From Lingula anatina (Eukaryota; Brachiopoda; Lingulata; Lingulida; Lingulidae): a stretch of DNA of 64,000 nucleotides. The notes beneath the pieces are model-generated. The model had not been told where the DNA came from, searched no databases, and was given only the letters and a program-made list of their open reading frames with translations. The stretch covers positions 1 to 64,000 of the forward strand of contig NW_019775401.1 of the NCBI RefSeq assembly GCF_001039355.2, given 5' to 3'. Positions 49,261-61,339 of this stretch are shown in pieces. Numbering within the stretch: position 1 is the first letter of the stretch; the number at the start of each line of letters is the position of its first letter. The translations under genes and the position numbers were made by a program.

Positions 49261-49966
49261 AGAATTGTGGTGGGTTAAAACTTGGCACTGCAATGAATGG
49301 TTAATACGTAGGTTAACAGGCTCAGAAAAACTCACGTTATTATCATAATATAGATTTAATGGTTCGTTTTTCATCAATTAAATTTACATTTGTAGCAATC
49401 GTATACTCAATAATTATGTGACCGATAGTGTCATATTACGAAATCACAAATTAGCTGCCATTCCTAAATTTAGCATTCTTGAACCTTTAGGTCCAATCCC
49501 AACAGTGAGATATTGAGTTGTGGCCCTGTTAACAGATTCACGCGCCAACACATTCCATTTCCTACCTTTTGATGGATCCTGATAGAGCACACACAAGATC
49601 CGCGACTATCCCCTAACCCTCACGCACGCACACATAGAATCTGAAGGCATATGTATCTTGTGAGAATGTCGATAGGTATTTTTCTCGGAAATCTACTGTT
49701 AAAACAACGTGTATCTACAGATTCCAAGTGCAACAAATTGTTTCCAAAGCAGTGGTGACGAAAGTTGTAATAAATGTTACATTCTTTGATTAATGCTCTT
49801 GCTTCGCTTTATCATAAAAGAAAAAGCAAATCAAATAAAGGCTGCAGTGCAAGCCCTACAGCTTGCCTACTGGTGATGTAACATTTTCGTTAGTTGAAAT
49901 ATACATAAAAAACAACCAACACACTGTGCATCTGTGTCCAAAGTATTGCTCTAGACACATTACGAG
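49261..49966. other. 3' flank of the SRCR receptor gene
   Basis: AT-rich sequence that should include the 3'UTR of the minus-strand receptor gene. I see no AATAAA on the minus strand close to the stop codon, and no other gene. Confidence 0.4.
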
Positions 49967-52900
49967 TTATTTTGTGTTGGTCACTGGAGTCATATAACCG
50001 CTATCCCTACATCCGAGACTTGCTACGGCTGGGTGGTCAACGGATAAGTCTTTTTCACTGGAAACTACATCAGCATAAGAAAGTGGTTTGTTTTTGTCCT
50101 GTTCAGCAACAGAAACGAACTGAATATAACTTGCAGAGTTCCGAGTGTCTGCGTCGAATTTTTCATAGTTTTCTGGGTCCGAGTCTAGTCGTCCGCCAGG
50201 AGGTGGTCTTGGTAGAGGGCGAGGGGCATCCTGTTGGCGGTCTATATCATCATACTCGCTAAAGTTTAGACCCTGGTACTCCAGACCAGCTTCGTTTCTA
50301 TAACCTTTGGGTATCATAGATTGGTAATGGCTATTATTGTGGTCATCGTCCGGCTGCTGATAGATATGCATTCCCTGGATTTTCTCGGCAATGCGTTTTG
50401 CAGGACCAAGAGGAATGCCTAAAATAATAAAATATTAAATAATAGTCAACGCCATTAAAAAATAATAAATAAATAAATAAAGATAGATTCTGTTGCATGA
50501 GAATGCAAGAAAGTGGGTTAATCAAATCAAGTTTTTGTCTAAAAATAACCGAGGTTGAAATACCTATTGTTCTTAGATCCACTTCTGTAAGAGATGGCAA
50601 ATCATTTGCTGTTATTCTTTCTCTCGTGAATATTCCATAGTATTCCTCAAGCCCTATTTTTTCTAAGAACTCCAGTACATCAGGATCTAGAAATGAAACA
50701 ATTTTACAATTAACAGTGCCTTTTGAAAATTCCTATTGTATAATTTTTTTATGATTTTATTATATTTATCAAATAATTATTAACACCTGAGGTCTCACAA
50801 AAATTGTAGGTCGATTTGTCTAACCATGCTTTTGTTATATAAGACGATCGATCATACTTTTGTTAAAAGACCACTTTTATCTGTAATTTTTTCAAAACAT
50901 ATATATAGTTTAATAATTATTGTTTATTCTAAATCTCTTAACTGTCGTTAAACCCACACCTCTCGAGTCTATCTTGTACAGGGGATTGGAGAGGCCATCT
51001 GGCGGCTGGTGTGATACTGGTGGCATTGCTTTGGGCTTACTTTCATTTACAAACGGATCAATCTGGAAAGCAATATGTGTTACATTTAATGTTTAATCCA
51101 ATCTAATTGCGCGAACTCAATTTGCTTTTCACACTTCGGCACATTGTGATAAATCTGAAATGTTAATAAATCAAATGTAGAGATACGAGGGGGGTTAGAT
51201 GATAATCGGCAGCCGCCTTACACTGATGTGCCATAAAACAACACTTAGAACAACTTATTTTCTAATATTATATTATATTATATTATATTATATTATATTA
51301 TATTATATTGTTACAACGGCAGTAACACACTGGCCATATACGAAACTTAGATTCGAGCACGCAAAGCTAAACCTCACAGGATAAAGAGGTTTGATTTTAT
51401 CCCATTTGCAATGAAAAAAAATTAAAAAAATAAGTGTATGCCATGAGTTGACGCATATTGCCTCTATACATACAGTTGTATAGGGTGGAGGCTCGTCCAA
51501 TACCAGCTGTGCCGTGGAAGTGTTGTGTAATTGATACAGCTCTCCAGGATTAGACCTTTGAGACCTGAAGAGGAATGTTGATTGAGAAACTTAACAATGT
51601 TCAATTTTACCTCAAAACTGTAGTATATGTATTAAACATGTCAGACTATATGCAGCAAAGTATGTCATCTGTATCAAGTCATCAGCTCTCGTCAGGTAAA
51701 GTTGTTGCCCAATTATAAATTAGTCTCTGAGCTCACAAAAGCATTCTGTAGTTTATATCTTGTGATCCTATTCTGTTTTCACAATTTTGCGACACACCGG
51801 CCGGAATCACTTTCATTTTTGACAGTTTTTCGCTTTCCTGTATGTAGACTCCACCAAGAATTGTATTACAGCTAGGAAAATAGATTTTTCTGATAAAACA
51901 ATGCCTTAGTTCAATTTAAATGTGATAATTTATAATCTTCAATTTACGACTCACCAGTTAAACTCAAATACACGTACCTTAATTTACCAAAACAGCTTGC
52001 AGGTCGTCTCTTCAAAAGGAACCCAACAACAAAAATAAGAGCCAAAACTAGAGCTGTCACCAGTATGGCAATACCCCAGTCTGGTAAAGACTTGTTTGGC
52101 ATTGTGTCCCATGGTTGAACCTCCGTAGGACCAGAAGTTAAGATACCATTGTCGTCTGTTGTTGTTGTTGTTGTTGGGTAGAGCGTTACCTCAGAGTGAG
52201 TAGACTCAGTATTTCCAGAGGGAGGGATAGTGCTAGGTTTCGTCGTTGGAGACGTGTTTGGAGTTGATCCAACATCTGCTGGTGTGTTCACTAATGTTGT
52301 CCTAACTGTAGTTTTCCTTGCTGTAGATGTTTTGCCTGGTGTATTTGTTAATATTGTTGAATGGTGTGTTGTTGTTGTTGTTGTTGTTATTGTTGTTGTA
52401 GAGGTTGCCGAACTGGCTGTGGTAGGTTCTGTCATGCCACATACAAATTGTACTGGAGATGAGGAGTAGCACAGGGAAATATGAAGAGGTGGAGGAGCTG
52501 CTTTTGTCACAACTGACCATCTGTGGTTTCTGCATTCCTCGAGTGCCCTTTCATTTCCTTAAATAATAAAGATTGATAAATATGATAATGAAAAGTGTCA
52601 TCTTTTGGTTTTATGCTTGGCATGATATGAAGAGCACTTTCAAATTGAAAACACACGCTGTTTGAAACATATTTTGAAATAATCGATATTATTAAAATAC
52701 TTTTGACTTGATCAGCTCAGTAGTTATCTGTGCTACAAGATACCATATTCAGCTTTCACACAGTCAATCTGTTCATTGTTTTGAATAAAATAATTATGAA
52801 ATTGATGAAAATATATTTTTTCTCTTTCTCTCAATTTCATTACTCAGTTATTAGAAAAAACATTTGGCCGTATCAATAATTAAGGCAGTAAAAATTAATG

Positions 52901-55900
52901 ACATTTTCTCACCAGTGCAGCTGGCCGACGTAGAGTACATATCATCAATACCAGACGGTGCATTGGTGCTGGGACCCTCTCCCACATAGCGATCAAACCC
53001 TAGCTCATGGCAAATGACACTTCGTGCCTCGCCATTTAGAGCTTGCAGACAAACTGACCACCAGGTTTTGTTCAAGTTCACCTGCAGAATGCCGCTGTTG
53101 TTGGCAGGAGAGCTGCTGTTCAATCTTAGTGCTGGGACAGATGCTTCAACAGGATAAATTAAAATTACCAGTTACAATTTTCGTATTCAATAACATTGAC
53201 ACAAGAAAGATGTTATCAAGATAAAATCTGTATGTTTAATACTGATCTCTAATGAAAAAATAAACCATATATACTTTTATAAAAAGTCTCTTTCTTCCCA
53301 TACTTGCATAGGCCTATCTGGAATGAGTAGAGAGCCGTCAGGTTTTGTTTGGTTTGGTTTTGAGTAATATCATTTTTCTTATTAAAATATGATAAATTAA
53401 AGACACTTTCAAAGTTTAAAATATCAGTGTACAGTTACGCACACTGAACAATAGAAGTGTCACCCCTACTGAGCCAATACTTTGGGGGAGATAAATGACT
53501 GTGAAATGATTTTTTGTTAGTAAGTAAGTACGTTTATTAAGACATGGCAACCAAAAGGTTGAAGTTATACATAAAATGGAGTGAGAATAAAATTTACAAA
53601 TTTACAAATTAAAATATTGATATATAATATAGGATATGCGAATAGAACTTAATGAGATAAAAAAGGATAAAATAGAATAAATGAATAAAATAAATTTTTG
53701 CACAGGCATCTGAAAGTTAGTGTAAAAGAGGATGGAGTAATGAATATTAAATACAATAAAGGCCAAAATGAGTTTCAAAGGAAAACTCAGGCCACTAATG
53801 GTTTAATAAAGAGAAAGGAATAAAAGTTTTTTAAAACGTTCAGTTCTAACTTTTGATATGCTCCTGGTATCATTTTATACATCAAATTTCACAAAAAGAC
53901 CAACAACACAATTCCATTGCACAGTGGTTTTATACTCATTCACATTATAAGTAGACCAGGCATTATAACTACTCAAGATCTACCTACTTTGATTACTCTG
54001 ATTCAGGGGTGACACTTCTATTGCCCATCGCGTGTAGGTACCATTAGATGTTTGTCATGCCATGTAATTACCTTCACAAACGATGCCTACGTCTCTGTCG
54101 TGAGTGCATTCTGCTGGCACAATACCCCAGTCTGAAGTTCTTGGACATCGCGAGAGATTGTCCTCGTTACCATTACAATGAATCTAAAAAAGATACAAAT
54201 TTTTAAGATGCATGATTTCAAATTAAATGAGAAACAAAGTGACAGAACGTAAGAATACAATCAATTTTTTATTGTTGGAAAGCACCAACATTTTCTATAT
54301 TCCAAATTTTTAAAGTATACTGATGGAACACAACCAGCACAAACTACATAAAATACCATTACATTTGAAAACCTCACATCCTTTTGTAGGTCACTGTAAG
54401 AAAAAATGAAACACTCCATTACTTATTAAAATAATCATCTATAAAAAACAACCCTTTCTTAAACAAAAGTACGGAATGATTTCATAAATATATTTTACCC
54501 AAGAAAACAGATGTCTATACTATTTTTTAATTCACCTGACTGAGCAAGACTAGATCGTCACCAACGCCAAAGTTCCTATTGTGTGCCTCCAGTCCAGAAT
54601 ATCCCAGCTGTCTACATGCCACCAAGGCATCAACAGCGTCCCAGCCTTTGTCACAAATCTAAAATACATACATACATAAATACACACAGAAGACTTTTTT
54701 TTTTATAAAATCAAATATTGCTTCTCTTGTTGACTTGTTTTATTTGTAAGTTTGAGGTTACTGAGGAATCAATTCCCCACACTCACCGTGCCCCAGTGAT
54801 GATTGTAGTAGATTTCCAGCCGTCCCTCTCTACTCTTGGCACCGTTCACCAGGCGCAGGGTGCCTTCAGGCGGACCAGTGGGATCTATACACACTATACC
54901 GGCGGTCTGAAACAGACATCGCATAGGAGCACTGTGAAATCGCTTTACCAGTTACTGATTTTTAATGGCGAATGTTTACCTGGTTGTAGTGTCTGAATAC
55001 ATATGTCGAAAATTATATGGTCTACAAAAACTATAACTTCCTGGTTCGAGTTTTTAAATGTATAGATTATGCAGACCACTTTTAGATGATGCGCGGTGGT
55101 GTTTTACCTGATTGGGTTGACAAGCAGCTACACCCCATCCATCGTGTCTACAACGCAGAATGTTCGCTTCGTTCCCAGTACACTTGACGTGATCTAATAC
55201 CGGAGGCGTGCTAGGAAGTGTGGCAAATGAACGAAGACTGGAAGCATTAGGGAACCCAAACTGGCGACACACAATATCTGAAAAAAAATTATTTACGTAT
55301 TTTTATTCATCTATATTTGTCGGTGTATTTTAGTTTTCTAGCCTGTATGGTATGGATTTAAAAATTGTGATGAAGCTCTATCATATGAAACCACGCGTTC
55401 GATCACAGCAGGGCTTTGTAATCTTTCTCTTTCGGTTCAATTTTCACATGGTCATTTCGTACAGCAATCTTACTTGCTTCGGTTATCGTGAATCCTGTAT
55501 CACAAATCCTTCCCCAGGCGTCGTTTCTTTGCACTTCAACATAGCCCATGTGGTCACTAGCACCCCCCGTGAGTCGCACAGTGCCATTTAGCGGTTCACA
55601 CTCTACTCCAACTGCCTCTGTTGCAGGATCACAGTTATGGATTCCCCAACCTGCAGTGTTAAAATATGATAAACTAGGTTTCAAAATGACCTTCCAGTGT
55701 AGCCTACAGCACCAAAGGAGAGATTTTTAAAGGTTTTTATATTCTATTCTTTTGATGGAGTTAAACATTCATATGAAAGTATCCACGGTACATGAACGTG
55801 CGTGGGTCTTCTTTCAAATCAACACATATAAATAAATATTGTTTACCATCGTGAATGCAATCTACAATAGAAGCCTCAATCCCCAAGCATCGCACTTCAT

Positions 55901-56563
55901 CCAACCAAATTTTTGACAGTCCTCTTCCAAAGACCCTATAAGAGCTCTGAATATGTCGTCGGAATCCGGGGAAGCCCAATTCTCTGCAAACGACAGCTGC
56001 CTCGTCGTTTCCAAACCCGTCGTCGCACACGCTACCCCACTCAGTGTCATGAAACACTTCTACACGACCTTCATTACTAGCACTTCCACCAGACAAACGC
56101 ACAAGGGAGGAAACCAGGTATGCTTCAATAGAAAATTAATAAATAAGATTAATAACTGGTTAAAGATAAAATTGTTTGGGGAAAGGTTGGGAATTGAATG
56201 TTTATTTTAGTGTATTCTCCACACAAGTAGATCTTCTAGAATGAACTTACAAAAAAGGAAATCTTCTCGTCACTTTCATGAAATTTTTCGTTCAGGTATG
56301 ACAGCAAATGACCTTTTCTATTCGAGCCTAAGAAAACATCTCTTAATTCAAGACAGCTCAAGAAGCAATGGTTTTCATGCCATATGAAAGCATGAGGGCG
56401 AGTTTTATGCAAAATACGGCATAAAACTTCGTGAAAGGAGGTTCATTTTTCCTGTGCTTATCTCATATGGAGGAAAAGGAAAGCTGGAGTACAAATGCGA
56501 ACACTTACCTAAATTTGCCACTGACAAAATTATCAAAACTCCGGGTACTGTTTTGAGCATCAT
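49967..56563 (-). CDS. SRCR receptor with SAM domain and ITIM-bearing tail (870 aa)
   Basis: Thirteen phase-consistent exons with GT/AG borders: 56563-56509, 56122-55847, 55650-55474, 55277-55108, 54906-54787, 54658-54536, 54183-54072, 53143-52913, 52557-51978, 51564-51474, 51062-50960, 50686-50564, 50418-49967. The product has a signal peptide (1-19), SRCR1 (26-128), SRCR2 (135-232), SRCR3 (243-344), a divergent SRCR4 (350-461), a Thr/Ser/Pro-rich mucin-like stalk (464-582), a membrane span (583-603) closed by KRR, and a 265-residue tail. The tail holds PPPY (640-643, WW ligand), NPLY (671-674, endocytic/PTB), a SAM domain (681-736: VLEFLEKIGLEEYYGIF, then TIGIPLGPAKRIAEKIQ), YRN (760, Grb2-like), ITIMs LEYQGL (766-771) and LSYADV (833-838), and the SH3 ligand RPLPRPP (787-793). 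It is likely a surface pattern or cell-contact receptor with inhibitory or scaffold signalling. Ligand unknown. Confidence 0.88.
50418..50686 (-). other. SAM domain exon pair in the receptor tail
   Basis: Exon 50686-50564 and the start of the exon at 50418 together encode one SAM fold of about 57 residues: VLEFLEKIGLEEYYGIFTRE, ITANDLPSLTEVDLRTIG and IPLGPAKRIAEKIQ. The split in the DLRTIG/GIPLG turn keeps phase 1. The five-helix hydrophobic pattern and the L-x-x-LG-x-x-x-R/K-I ending are characteristic. Confidence 0.85.
51264..51309. repeat. (ATATT)n microsatellite
   Basis: About nine pentamer units in an intron of the SRCR receptor gene. Confidence 0.95.
53150..54071. other. Long intron between SRCR3 and SRCR4 exons
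   Basis: Non-coding sequence with a TTTG-rich patch (53342-53362) and an A-rich stretch (53530-53820) beginning TAAGTAAGTACGTTTATTAAGACATGGCAACC, similar in style to reversed retroelement 3' ends. TAGAAGTGTCACCCCTACTGA (53453-53473) recurs in inverted form near 54003-54023 (TCAGGGGTGACACTTCTATTG), so an inserted element about 570 bp long with terminal inverted repeats is likely. Confidence 0.45.
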
Positions 56564-57934
56564 GGAAGCAGTACCACTGCAGAGGAAGAAGAAATCACAC
56601 ATTTCAAAAGACAAAGGTAGCAAAACGTAGTTTTCAAACTAAAATGGTTCACATCGAAGTTGATCTGTTTAGTAATGTTTCTCATGCTGAGTGAAATGCT
56701 TTCATATATTCAGCGATTTTGGATTCTTCAACACCCATAATGAGTTAGAATGTAAAGTGTGTATAATTCTTGTACTTTTCGAAAAAAAATTATGGAAATA
56801 AATATCCAAAGATCAAGCGCCCTTATTGCTGGAATTACTAGATCAATAATATCACTGTGGACATTTCTTCTTAACTATATAAAAATGATGACATAAACAT
56901 CAAGTTCAACAGTTATTCAATATTTGTGTACCATATGTGTACCATATAGTACATGTACAACATGTATGAAGAGACGAGGAGGTACCATCCAGACACGACT
57001 ACTTTGGACGACAAACTGCAAAAAGAAATAACTTATACCTCCTTAATGCGTACGATTTGTACTTTGACAATGTATTGTGAAATATTGTCCATCCTATGAT
57101 TCACCAGCTGTGCTTGTACATATGACCTACTTTTCTAATTTTCCAATATTCTCATGGTTTGTAGGCAGGTCAAATAACTTGATTGTCAAAAGGGTGTCAC
57201 TTCTTTGCGATTTTAATAGAATTATAATTAATTATTCCTCTTTTGCATTAAACTGGAGTTTTTGACAGGCGTAGAGGATGATGACATGCACTTTTAGCAC
57301 GTCGGTACACTAGCGCTGTCTCCTCGCAGGTTTCGATTATGAAAATTATTGTTCATATTCAGTAAGTTTTAACGTAGTGTTTATACAGTTCTAAATTCAG
57401 TATACATAGCTTACCTGAGATGATTAGTTGTTCTTTAAAAGATCGTCACCATGCATTATACGAATAATGTCTTCTACGTATATACTGCAAGGCAACAAGG
57501 AAGTAAAAAGGTTATACAGTCGCCTGTGCGGCATGACACATTTACCTATACTGAGTGGAAATCCTACCACCATTCCTGGATCAATAACTTTCTTTGTTAG
57601 TCAACTCACGAACACAATTGTATTTCAGTCATGGGGTAGGCGTTATAAAAAGAACCATTGTAACTGCGTGAGAGAGCATATTTTGATAACATTACGTCAA
57701 ACCACCAAACGAAATAATAAGCGACTGAGAATAGACTGGTTTAAAAAAAATACCAGCCCTTTTACAACTCGGAACAAGCATTACAATGATAGAAAACCGT
57801 TCAAGCGTACAGCATCCCTTTTTGCTGTATACCTATATTCTCTTTTTTCTTTACGTGTTTATTTCATCTTTATTTTGAATTTAATTATGTCAATTGCTAG
57901 TTTTTTTTTTTTTTACTGAAGATAGGTCTTCATG
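56564..57934. other. 5' flank of the SRCR receptor gene
   Basis: Should contain the receptor promoter and any 5'UTR exon. A 163-codon open frame (57428-57919, plus) begins at a non-ATG codon, is Lys/Arg/Phe-rich and resembles no family I know; it is treated as chance. Confidence 0.45.
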
Positions 57935-58104
57935 CAGGGGCGGATTGAGGCCGTCTTCTGGGTCTTCAGGAAGACGGTCAGATTTTCAAGTTTACATTGA
58001 CGGGTGTCTATTTTTTTTTCTGTCGGAGGACGGTCAAAGATTGAGGATGGATCAACAAAGATAATTTGGAAGACTGTCAGAAAATATCTCTGGATCCGCC
58101 CCTG
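57935..58104. mobile_element. Short hAT-like MITE, 170 bp
   Basis: Ends CAGGGGCGGAT and ATCCGCCCCTG form inverted repeats, and TTCATG flanks both sides (57929-57934, 58105-58110); TTCATGCA on the right and TTCATG+CA on the left allow an 8-bp reading. CAGGGG-type tips are usual for hAT elements. A second, partial copy lies at 9215-9276. Confidence 0.7.
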
Positions 58105-58831
58105 TTCATGCACATTTCAGTTTTTTCTTATGGCTACCTCTTGTTTCTTCCAAACTGTACATTTCTACTAACCGGATCCCATGACCACAAGTCCGAAATT
58201 AAACGATCAAATATAAAAATAAACGTAGCCAGGATTGAAAAGAAAGTTTGGAAGCTTTCTCTCTGTCTTCATCCATTCAGTCATTGTTTTTTTTAGATGG
58301 TATGACTCGACATATTTTAGAGTCATTGCTTTTCTTTGATGATAAAGCAATACATATTCCATGACTGCGTTAGCTGTGATACGATTAACACATTACATGA
58401 AAACACAAAACTGATATTTTTGGCAAAGATGAATCAGCTGAAAGCGGTGTAAAATGTGAAAGGAAGGATCTTTGAAAAGGAAAGACAATTTAAAAACCTA
58501 AATTACAAAAAGTCTAATATCTTTTCTTCTTAACAGCCTATTTGAAGAATTTCCTTCTTAAAAGGAAAATAGTACGCGCTGGGGGATACGCGTTGGCGTG
58601 TAAGTGGATCCACTCTTTGTACAATAAAATATGGAAATATCTTTGCCCCCTTACTTGAAAACAAATTTGAACAAACATATCAACATCTCCTACACACGTA
58701 ACTGCTAATTTAAAAAATCTTGATAACAAAACATTTTATGAATCATTCTATCCGACAAATATTAAGCAAAGCCTTTTTAAGGATGTCCGTATTTAAGCTT
58801 ATCTAATGCTCACATTATACGTACCGGTGAA

Positions 58832-59056
58832 GTCTAAGAGTGCATTCCCATAGATTTAGATCGATCCATCTAGATCGACCTAACTCCCTGGGGGTTCACG
58901 CTAAATTGCTGTCAGCCGAGCGCACACGGTAGTTAATTACCCCCTTGCAGCTTTTAGTAGGCGGGACAGACATTTAAGCCGGCTAAGCTGACAGTAATCT
59001 AGTGAGACTCCCCACAGGGATAGATCGATCTAAAATCTGTGGCAATGGGGTCTAAA
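58832..59056. mobile_element. Foldback element, copy 2
   Basis: Same family as 49003-49260, sharing the ATCGATCC-ATCTRGATCGACC block, ACTCCCTGGGGGTTCACGCT, the TAAATTGCT stretch and the TAGGCG-GACA centre. Its two halves pair along nearly the full length (GTCTAAGA-like tips, TTAGATCGATC, CTGACAG). It is about 30 bases shorter in the middle. Confidence 0.8.
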
Positions 59057-60204
59057 GCTAGTATGTAAGATATTTTATCAGGTCATTGGAGTTGGAGTTG
59101 ATGGTTCTTCATTTGGATATTTTATTTTTGATTCACGGAATGGTTTCGTTGTTTGTAAAATGAACAAGCTGTGCTTTTTTTTCACAAATGTAATACAAAA
59201 ACAATGCATAAAATCGATACAGCAGGACGCATTTATTGATAGGTAATATCAAAATGGACACAGTATAAACTGTATGTAATTTAAAAACTCATAATAATAC
59301 TCAAATGATATACATATACTATATTTAAAATGTTAAATAATAATAATGATTTAAATAACTTTTTATTAACTAAAATCGCAACCAGAAAGATGATATTGTA
59401 CGTTGTTAATATATTATATTTGCAGTTATATGGTAATGAGAGTTCGGAAAAATCGCAAAAGCTGAAATGTAAAATCATTTCTAATACACTTAAAAGGAAC
59501 TTGAAAATGGTAAACGATAATGTTTTGTAAAATAGTTCTTAAAATATTCAATATTGATGATAATTACATATTGAAACATCTAATATTACCCGCTAATTCC
59601 TATGCATTTTTCTATCGCTACAGTAAAAAAAAAAGTTCTTAATCCAAAATATACAAAATTTCATAGAGTTACCTTTATCTTGTGTCCATTATAATGTGTT
59701 TAATTCTGTCTCATAAAAATATACAGAGAAACATCATGATCACAATAAATAGAAAAAGGTATGACACTTCAAGTTTTAAGTCTGAAAATATATGTTGAAT
59801 CGAAACTTTTAACAAGTTTCTTTTGAGCAATCTTTAATTTGTATGATGGTCTGAAGGTTTAGAATGCATTATCACAGATTCTGATAAATCTAAACGATTG
59901 TCGTAAATGTGACGGTCGTCTTGATATTCACATGTTCTCCATCTCCATCTTTCGTTTTCGTTTGGCTTTATTCACAGAAAGCCTTATGAAAGAATGAGGT
60001 TTCTTAAAAACCCTTAACAGCAGTCCACACATCGATCTTAATCGGGATGACCGGATATGACATAATTGAAGTATGGTCAAGTGCGTGGTGGTCTTCTGAA
60101 GGCTGATCGCGTGATGCGTGCGGCCAAACTTGTGACTATTTGCTGTTCAAATCCGTATCCAAATCCATTGTATCAACTTTGCTAGACACTGGTGAAACAT
60201 ATTG
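59057..60204. other. Non-coding; 3' flank of the bZIP gene
   Basis: Very AT-rich sequence with no gene. The right part is the likely 3'UTR of the bZIP gene, with AATAAA on the minus strand at 59972-59967, 233 bases past the stop codon. Confidence 0.5.
59967..59972 (-). other. Candidate poly(A) signal of the bZIP gene
   Basis: AATAAA on the minus strand, 233 bases after the stop codon; the nearest canonical hexamer. Confidence 0.45.
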
Positions 60205-61318
60205 TCATGCCTCGTGCGTCACGTGATACTTGCAGACGTTCAAGTGCTCTGAAAGGAGTTTTTCGGCAGCCTCTTTTTCTTTTTCCAAACTTCGAATCTG
60301 TCTTCGTAGGTCCGTGTTCTGACACTCTAAGTTTTGCGTTTTCTATAAATATATAAAAGAAAACATAAAATGTCATTTTTGAAAACTTGGGTTGCTATCA
60401 GCGCTTTCAATACTACCGCCTTTGCCCTAATCAATTATTCGTCTGAAAAGAGTGCAGTAATCTCCTAGTTTCTATGAAAAAGTTTTGCTGTTGGAAAACC
60501 CCCAAGACTTGGTTTCACGACCCGTTGTAATCGGAATCAAAACAAACAGACGCGCCTTTATTTATTTAGTAATAATTTATATCTCCGAATTATGATGATC
60601 CTCCACCACGATAGAATCGGATTTTATACCCAATCCGTTACCTTACAGAGGCAGAACGTGGCAAAATCCGTTCCAAATAATTTTGATAAATGTCACTTCC
60701 TTTCCAAGAATTGAACCGTTCCATGTAACAGCTGGGGGGGGGGGGGGGGTCTTAAATTTGGAAAAGTAAAAAGAAAATTGATACACTATTTCTGGTATTT
60801 TTGAGGGGAAGGGGGAGTGAAAAAGCTTTTGTTTAAATGACTCGAATATTTAAATACCTTCTGTAACGTATCAAGCAAATCCTTCTTTTTCTGTCGACAC
60901 CTCTGTGCTGCTTGTCTATTGTTTTCTCTTCTTCGTTTTCTTTTCTCTTCTTCTTCTGGTGTTAACTTGAATAGAAATAAAGTTATCTGGATTAACCATA
61001 CGCATAAAAATATGGAGACAGCGATGGGTTTGATATTGAGATCATAAAGTTTCATACCTGTTCCAACAACGGTTGTCGATATTCCACGGTTGGTATTTCT
61101 TGACCTTTTACCATTAACTTGGTCTTTATTGTACTTCTTAATTCGGCTTTTACAGCAGGCGTGAACTCGTCTGGAGAGAGAGTATACATCTCAAAGTCTG
61201 GTAAATTACCATGGTCACTTTGGTTGTCAACGGTCTCTCCCTTTTCCTTGAATGCAACATGTAGCGGGATTTCCCGGGTTCTGTTGTCGTCAACCAAATA
61301 TTCAAATCCTTCCAGCAT
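60205..61318 (-). CDS. ATF3/JDP2-like bZIP transcription factor (168 aa)
   Basis: Three coding exons join in phase 0: 61318-61058, 60965-60858 and 60342-60205, giving 168 residues, close to JDP2 and ATF3 in length. The first exon has the pre-bZIP block FTPAVKAELRSTIKTK that matches ATF3/JDP2. The second carries the basic region KRKRRRENNRQAAQRCRQKKK (N-x2-AA-x2-CR, DNA contacts). The third carries the leucine zipper with heptad leucines in LQKKTQNLECQNTDLRRQIRSL and ends in LLSEHLNVC, the H-x3-C-type ending of Fos/ATF3/BATF zippers. The intron between basic region and zipper is at the usual family position. The product should bind CRE/AP-1 sites as homo- or heterodimer in the nucleus. An acceptor at about 61337 implies a non-coding first exon upstream. 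Confidence 0.9.
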
Positions 61319-61339
61319 TGTGAAAATTTGGATTGAGCT

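Noticed and set aside
52230-52469. Val-rich frame opposite the receptor stalk
   Set aside because: It is the antisense shadow of the (ACA/ACC)n threonine codons in the mucin-like stalk.
57428-57919. 163-codon open frame upstream of the SRCR gene
   Set aside because: It begins at a non-ATG codon, has an erratic composition rich in Lys, Arg and Phe, no recognisable domain and no splice context. A frame of this size can arise by chance in a window of this length.
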